Below, piece after piece: positions 6,383 to 9,670 of a DNA stretch of 9,670 bases. The notes beneath the pieces are model-generated. The model had not been told where the DNA came from and did not search any database. It saw only the letters and a list, made by a program, of their open reading frames with translations. Origin of the DNA: CAVPEW01 sp050247895. Its GTDB lineage: Bacteria; Actinomycetota; Acidimicrobiia; Acidimicrobiales; VFJN01. Location of the stretch: NCBI GenBank assembly GCA_050247895.1, contig JBFWTJ010000144.1, positions 1 to 9,670 of the forward strand, given 5' to 3'. The translations under genes and the position numbers were made by a program. The stretch's first letter is position 1. Every line of letters starts with the position of its first letter.

Positions 6383-7261
6383 ATGACTGCCGATCCGCAC
6401 GCGCCGGAGGTCGCCCACGTGGCCGAGGACGTCGACGTCACGCCCCACATCGCCCACCACGAGGCGCCGGCCGAGAAGCACGTCGTGTTCGACGTCGACG
6501 ACCTCGCCGTCTACTACGGCACCTTCCGGGCCGTCCGCAACGTGAACCTCGACGTCTACCGCAACGAGATCACGGCGTTCATCGGACCGTCCGGGTGCGG
6601 CAAGACCACCGTGCTGCGCTGCTTCAACCGGATGAACGACCTCATCGAGACGGCCCGGGTCGAGGGCAGCATCAACTACCACGGCGTGAACCTCTACGAC
6701 CGCGCCGTGAACGCGGTCGAGGTCCGGCGCCGGATCGGGATGGTCTTCCAGAAGCCCAACCCGTTCCCCAAGTCGATCTACGACAACGTCGCCTACGGCC
6801 CGCGCCTGGCCGGCACGAAGGGCAAGGGCAACCTCGACGACATCGTCGAGAAGGCGCTGCGGGGCGCGGCCCTCTGGGACGAGGTCAAGGACCGGCTGAA
6901 GAAGTCGGGCATGGGCCTGTCCGGTGGCCAGCAGCAGCGCCTCTGCATCGCCCGGGCCATCGCCACCGGCCCCGAGGTCCTGCTCATGGACGAGCCCTGC
7001 TCGGCCCTCGACCCGATCGCCACGGCCCGGATCGAGGACCTCATGCAGGAGATCAAGGACGAGTACACGATCGTCATCGTGACCCACAACATGCAGCAGG
7101 CGGCCCGGGTCTCGGACCGCACCGCCTTCTTCACCACCGAGGTGAACCCGGAGAGCGACACGCGCACCGGGCTGCTGGTCGAGTGCGACAGCACCGACAA
7201 GATCTTCTCGAACCCGTCCGACGAGCGGACCGAGAACTACGTGACGGGCCGCTTCGGTTGA
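6383..7261 (+). CDS. pstB: PstB phosphate ABC transporter ATPase, with His-rich N-terminal extension
   Basis: Cytosolic ATPase that powers phosphate import and, in the E. coli model, contacts PhoU for signalling. 292 residues from ATG 6383, with AGAGGA 9 nt upstream. All ATPase motifs are intact: Walker A GPSGCGKTT (68-76), Q-loop Q123 in VFQKPNPFP, signature LSGGQQQR (179-186), Walker B VLLMDE with catalytic E204, D-loop SALDP, and H-loop H235 in VTHNM. FNRMND after Walker A is typical of PstB. Odd: about 33 residues precede the first ABC strand (HVVFDVDDLAVYYG), making it longer than the usual 250-260 residues. This extension holds six histidines (6, 12, 22, 25, 26, 33) and many acids. No internal ATG near the core with a good ribosome site replaces the chosen start. 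The TGA stop overlaps the TTG start of phoU by the shared TTGA. Confidence 0.96.
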   Translation: MTADPHAPEVAHVAEDVDVTPHIAHHEAPAEKHVVFDVDDLAVYYGTFRAVRNVNLDVYRNEITAFIGPSGCGKTTVLRCFNRMNDLIETARVEGSINYHGVNLYDRAVNAVEVRRRIGMVFQKPNPFPKSIYDNVAYGPRLAGTKGKGNLDDIVEKALRGAALWDEVKDRLKKSGMGLSGGQQQRLCIARAIATGPEVLLMDEPCSALDPIATARIEDLMQEIKDEYTIVIVTHNMQQAARVSDRTAFFTTEVNPESDTRTGLLVECDSTDKIFSNPSDERTENYVTGRFG

Positions 7262-7959
7262 GCTCGGCGGCGGGCCTGCCTGAACCTGTCCCGGAACCCA
7301 CCCGCAAGGAGTTCCAGGGCGAGCTCGACCAGCTCCGGCTCCAGGTCGAGCTCATGGGCGTGCGCGTCGACGAGAACCTGGAGCGGATGCGCGAGGTCCT
7401 GCGGACCGGGGACGAGGAGCTGGCCCGGGCCGCGTTCGCGGCCGACGACGACATCGACTCGATGAACGTCTCGCTCACCGAGCGGTGCTACCTGATGCTG
7501 GGCCGTGAGGCCCCGGTGGCGTCGGACCTGCGCTTCATCGTGTCGGTGCTGCGCATCATCGGCGAGCTGGAGCGCATCGGCGACCTGGCCCTGCGGGTGG
7601 TCAAGCTCCAACCCGACCACGCCCTGTGGACGACCTTCGAGCGGCCCTGGGACATCCTGGTCACCCTGGTCGACGAGGCCGTGGAGCTCTACCGGATCGC
7701 GCTGCGGGCCTGGTCGGCCCAGGACGTGCGCCTGGCCAGCGACCTGGCCTCGCGCAACCGGAGCCTCGACCTGCACCACGAACGGCTCCTGACCGAGCTC
7801 ATGCGCCTCGACGGCCCCGAAGCGGCCCGGGCCGCCGTGTCGCTGTCGGCGGCCGGCCGGGCGGCCGAGCGGATCGCCGACCACGCGGTGATCGTCGGGG
7901 CCCGCCTGCGGTACCTGTTGACCGGCGAACCGGCCAACCTGGTGGAGGAGGTCCGGTGA
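7258..7959 (+). CDS. phoU: PhoU-family phosphate signalling regulator, copy 1
   Basis: PhoU proteins link the Pst transporter to the PhoR-type kinase and repress the Pho response when phosphate is plentiful. 233 residues. The start is TTG 7258, overlapping the pstB stop as TTGA. No ATG or GTG occurs between there and ATG 7354, and the latter would cut off the first helix (RKEFQGELDQLRLQVELMG), so TTG with translational coupling is the best choice. Seen: two three-helix PhoU repeats. Repeat 1 has DDDIDSMN (63-70) and ELERIGDLA (103-111); repeat 2 has AAERIADHAV (202-211), where the usual Gly of ERIGD is Ala. Both ExxxD metal-ligand pairs survive (E105/D109, E204/D208). A proline-rich 14-residue leader is unusual. 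The gene is 15 nt ahead of a second, different phoU. Confidence 0.92.
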   Translation: MSSAAGLPEPVPEPTRKEFQGELDQLRLQVELMGVRVDENLERMREVLRTGDEELARAAFAADDDIDSMNVSLTERCYLMLGREAPVASDLRFIVSVLRIIGELERIGDLALRVVKLQPDHALWTTFERPWDILVTLVDEAVELYRIALRAWSAQDVRLASDLASRNRSLDLHHERLLTELMRLDGPEAARAAVSLSAAGRAAERIADHAVIVGARLRYLLTGEPANLVEEVR

Positions 7960-7974
7960 CCACCGGGGATCCCC

Positions 7975-8688
7975 ATGGATGAGCTCCGCAAGCCCTTCCA
8001 CCAGCAGCTCCAGGACATCCAGGCCGACCTGATCCGCATGGGGGCCCGGGTGATCGACGCGCTGCCCCGGGTCACCGACGCCCTGCTGGGTGACGACCAG
8101 GTGGTCCAGCAGGCCATCATCGACGGCGACGACGAGCTCGACACGCTCACGCTGTCGGTCGAGGACCAGTGCTTCACCCTGCTGGCCCGCCAGCAGCCGG
8201 TCGCCGGCGACATGCGGGCCCTGGTCACCGCCCTGCGCATGTGCTCGGAGATCGAGCGATCGGGCGACCTCGTGGTCAACATCGCCAAGGGGGCGCAGCG
8301 GATCCGGGGCACGGTGATCCCGCCCCGCCTCCGGGGCCTGATCCAGGACATGAGCCAGCAGTCGGCCCGCCTCTTCGACGTGGCCATCGAGGCCTACGAG
8401 CGCCAGGACGCCGATCTGGCCGCCGAGCTGGACGACCTCGACGACGCCCTGGACATCGTCCACCGGGAGTTCATCGCGGCCATGGTGGGGCGCCACGACC
8501 GGGACCTGGAGCTCCAGCCCGCGGTCCAGCTCGCCCTGATCGGCCGCTACTACGAGCGGATCGGCGACCACGCGGTCAACGTGGGGGAGCGGGTCCGCTA
8601 CATGGTGACGGGGTGGTTGCCCGAGCCGGCCGCGGCCCGGGCGGAGGGCTCGCCGCAGGGCGGGCCCGGCGGGACGGGGTACGGCTGA
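7975..8688 (+). CDS. phoU: PhoU-family phosphate signalling regulator, copy 2
   Basis: Second PhoU paralogue, 237 residues from ATG 7975, which begins right after the palindrome GGGGATCCCC; no good Shine-Dalgarno is visible. Seen: first helix MDELRKPFHQQLQDIQADLIRMG, typical of PhoU starts; repeat 1 with DGDDELDTL (50-58) and SEIERSGDLVVNI (91-103), where the usual Ile of ERIGD is Ser; repeat 2 with the canonical YYERIGDHAVNVGERVRYM (192-210). ExxxD pairs are kept (E94/D98, E194/D198). A Gly/Pro-rich tail of about 20 residues (from residue 217) is extra and probably disordered. It resembles mycobacterial PhoY proteins in layout. It diverges clearly from copy 1 in sequence, so this is not a recent duplication. 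Its stop overlaps the kinase start (TGATG), tying PhoU and sensor production together. Which copy carries the classical PhoU role cannot be decided from sequence. Confidence 0.93.
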   Translation: MDELRKPFHQQLQDIQADLIRMGARVIDALPRVTDALLGDDQVVQQAIIDGDDELDTLTLSVEDQCFTLLARQQPVAGDMRALVTALRMCSEIERSGDLVVNIAKGAQRIRGTVIPPRLRGLIQDMSQQSARLFDVAIEAYERQDADLAAELDDLDDALDIVHREFIAAMVGRHDRDLELQPAVQLALIGRYYERIGDHAVNVGERVRYMVTGWLPEPAAARAEGSPQGGPGGTGYG

Positions 8689-9670
8689 TGGTCCCGGTGG
8701 CGGTGCTGGGCGCGCTCGCCGTCGCCCTCGCCGTGGCCCTGGTCATCTCGCACCGCGCCCAGCAGAAGCTGACCCGTCGGCTCCTGGACGTGGGTCGGCG
8801 CCTGGACCCCGACGTCCAGCCGTCGGGCCCTTCGCTCGACGACGCCGCGGCGGTGGTCGAGCGGGCCGTCGAGCGCACGCTGGTGCGGGGTTCGGACGTG
8901 TCGGTCTCCGAGGGCCGGCTGGTCCGGGCGCTGGGCGCCCTGCCCCTCGGCGTGGTGGTGTTCGACGAGTCGGGCGACGTCGTGGCCCGCAACGACGAGG
9001 CGGCCCGCTTCGTGGCCGCCCGGCACAGCGAGGCGCTGGTCGAGGAGGCCATCGGCGAGCTCGGCGCCCGGGCCCTCGGGGGCACGGCGGCGTCGCGCAC
9101 CGTCGACCTGTTCGGTCCGCCCCGGCGGATCCTGGTCCTGGAGTCGGTCCCCCTCGACCTGGAGGGTCGCCGGGTGGGCGCCCTGGTCGTGGTGGACGAC
9201 GTGTCCGAGCGCCGGCGCCTCGAGGCGGTGCGCCGCGACTTCGTGGCCAACATCAGCCACGAGCTCAAGACGCCGGTCGGCGCGCTGGCCCTGTTGGCCG
9301 AGACGCTGCTGGCCGAGGACGACCCGGTGGTGAGCCGGCGCCTGTCCGAGCGGATGCTCTCCGAGGCGTTCCGGGTCGGCCGGACGATCGACGACCTGCT
9401 CGAGCTGTCGCGGATCGAGGCCGAGGAGCACGCCGTGCGCCAGCCGACCCCGGTCGACCTGATCCTGGCCGAGGCCGTCGACCGGGTGGCCCCGGCCGCC
9501 GAGCGCTCGGCCATCACCATCGAGGTGTCCGAGCCGCCGGGCCGGCCGACGGTGGTGGGCGACCGGCGCCAGCTGGTCTCGGCCACCTACAACCTGCTCG
9601 AGAACGCGGTGAAGTACTCCGACAAGGGCTCGTCGGTCGAGATCGAAGCCGCGGCGGTCGACGGCTGGAT
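8688..9670 (+). CDS. SenX3/PhoR-like sensor histidine kinase (5' part, cut by window end)
   Basis: Sensor kinase expected to phosphorylate the Pho response regulator. 327 codons are present from ATG 8688, whose A is the last base of the phoU stop (TGATG). Seen: a single N-terminal membrane helix (about residues 2-20), a linker with helical charged sequence (22-75), a PAS-like domain (about 80-175: LGALPLGVVVFDESGDVVARND to VGALVVVDDVSERRRLEAVRRDF), the dimerisation and phosphoacceptor H-box FVANISHELKTPVGAL with H191, the second helix ending DLLELSRIEAEE, and the ATPase N-box NLLENAVKYSDKG with N306. The D, F and G boxes lie past the window. The H-box and following LALLAETLL closely resemble mycobacterial SenX3. 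There is no extracellular sensor domain, fitting a kinase informed by PstB/PhoU from inside. Position after two phoU genes supports the Pho role; senX3 and phoR are naming alternatives. Confidence 0.92.
   Translation, partial: MVPVAVLGALAVALAVALVISHRAQQKLTRRLLDVGRRLDPDVQPSGPSLDDAAAVVERAVERTLVRGSDVSVSEGRLVRALGALPLGVVVFDESGDVVARNDEAARFVAARHSEALVEEAIGELGARALGGTAASRTVDLFGPPRRILVLESVPLDLEGRRVGALVVVDDVSERRRLEAVRRDFVANISHELKTPVGALALLAETLLAEDDPVVSRRLSERMLSEAFRVGRTIDDLLELSRIEAEEHAVRQPTPVDLILAEAVDRVAPAAERSAITIEVSEPPGRPTVVGDRRQLVSATYNLLENAVKYSDKGSSVEIEAAAVDGW

Noticed and set aside
6595..7257. Long reading frame running from inside pstB into phoU copy 1, as a possible fusion
   Set aside because: The part within pstB is an Arg/Pro/His-rich out-of-frame reading; PhoU homology begins only after the pstB stop, so TTG 7258 is the start.
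6296..8571. Long minus-strand frames opposite pstB and both phoU genes
   Set aside because: Compositionally biased shadows of well-supported genes on the + strand.
8576..9586. 336-residue minus-strand frame opposite the kinase
   Set aside because: Ser/Arg/Thr-rich shadow; the + strand reads a coherent kinase with PAS, H-box and N-box.

Overview
The window is a high-GC (by eye about 70%), fully co-directional chromosomal segment from an actinobacterium. GTG/TTG starts, TANNNT boxes 7-8 nt before start codons, a Streptomyces-type 11-nt PHO box and a SenX3-like kinase all support this. The Acidimicrobiia (Iamia/Ilumatobacter-like) are my best guess, but the sequence alone does not prove the class. 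All genes are on the + strand. It is a phosphate acquisition, storage and sensing locus.

Layout. (1) 2-691: C-terminal part of an HtrA/DegP-like serine protease with one PDZ domain, cut by the window start. (2) 717-992: an unrecognised 91-residue protein. (3) 1041-3128: polyphosphate kinase ppk1. (4) 3129-3307: the regulatory heart of the window, with tandem 11-nt Pho-box repeats, a perfect 16-nt palindrome, a -10 box, a 5' stem-loop and a strong Shine-Dalgarno. (5) 3308-4369: pstS lipoprotein. A long perfect hairpin and a C-rich leader follow. (6) 4481-8688: pstC, pstA, pstB, phoU and a second phoU, packed with gaps of 15 nt or less or overlapping stops and starts. (7) 8688-9670: a SenX3/PhoR-like histidine kinase cut by the window end; its response regulator probably lies just beyond.

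How it works together (family knowledge plus inference): PstS binds phosphate outside the membrane, PstC/PstA carry it across, and PstB powers import. PhoU proteins link transporter state to the PhoR/SenX3 kinase, whose partner regulator would bind the GTTCACC repeats before pstS. PPK1 stores imported phosphate as polyphosphate; a single GTTCACC half-site before ppk suggests, weakly, shared control.

The gene content is well known and I found no mobile element, CRISPR array, RNA gene or clearly new system. The second-look items are regulatory architecture (11-nt phased repeats abutting a palindrome, two competing pstS starts, a 14-bp hairpin splitting pstS from the permease genes) and protein oddities: a His-rich PstB extension, two dissimilar tandem PhoUs, a one-TM kinase and an unknown small protein before ppk.
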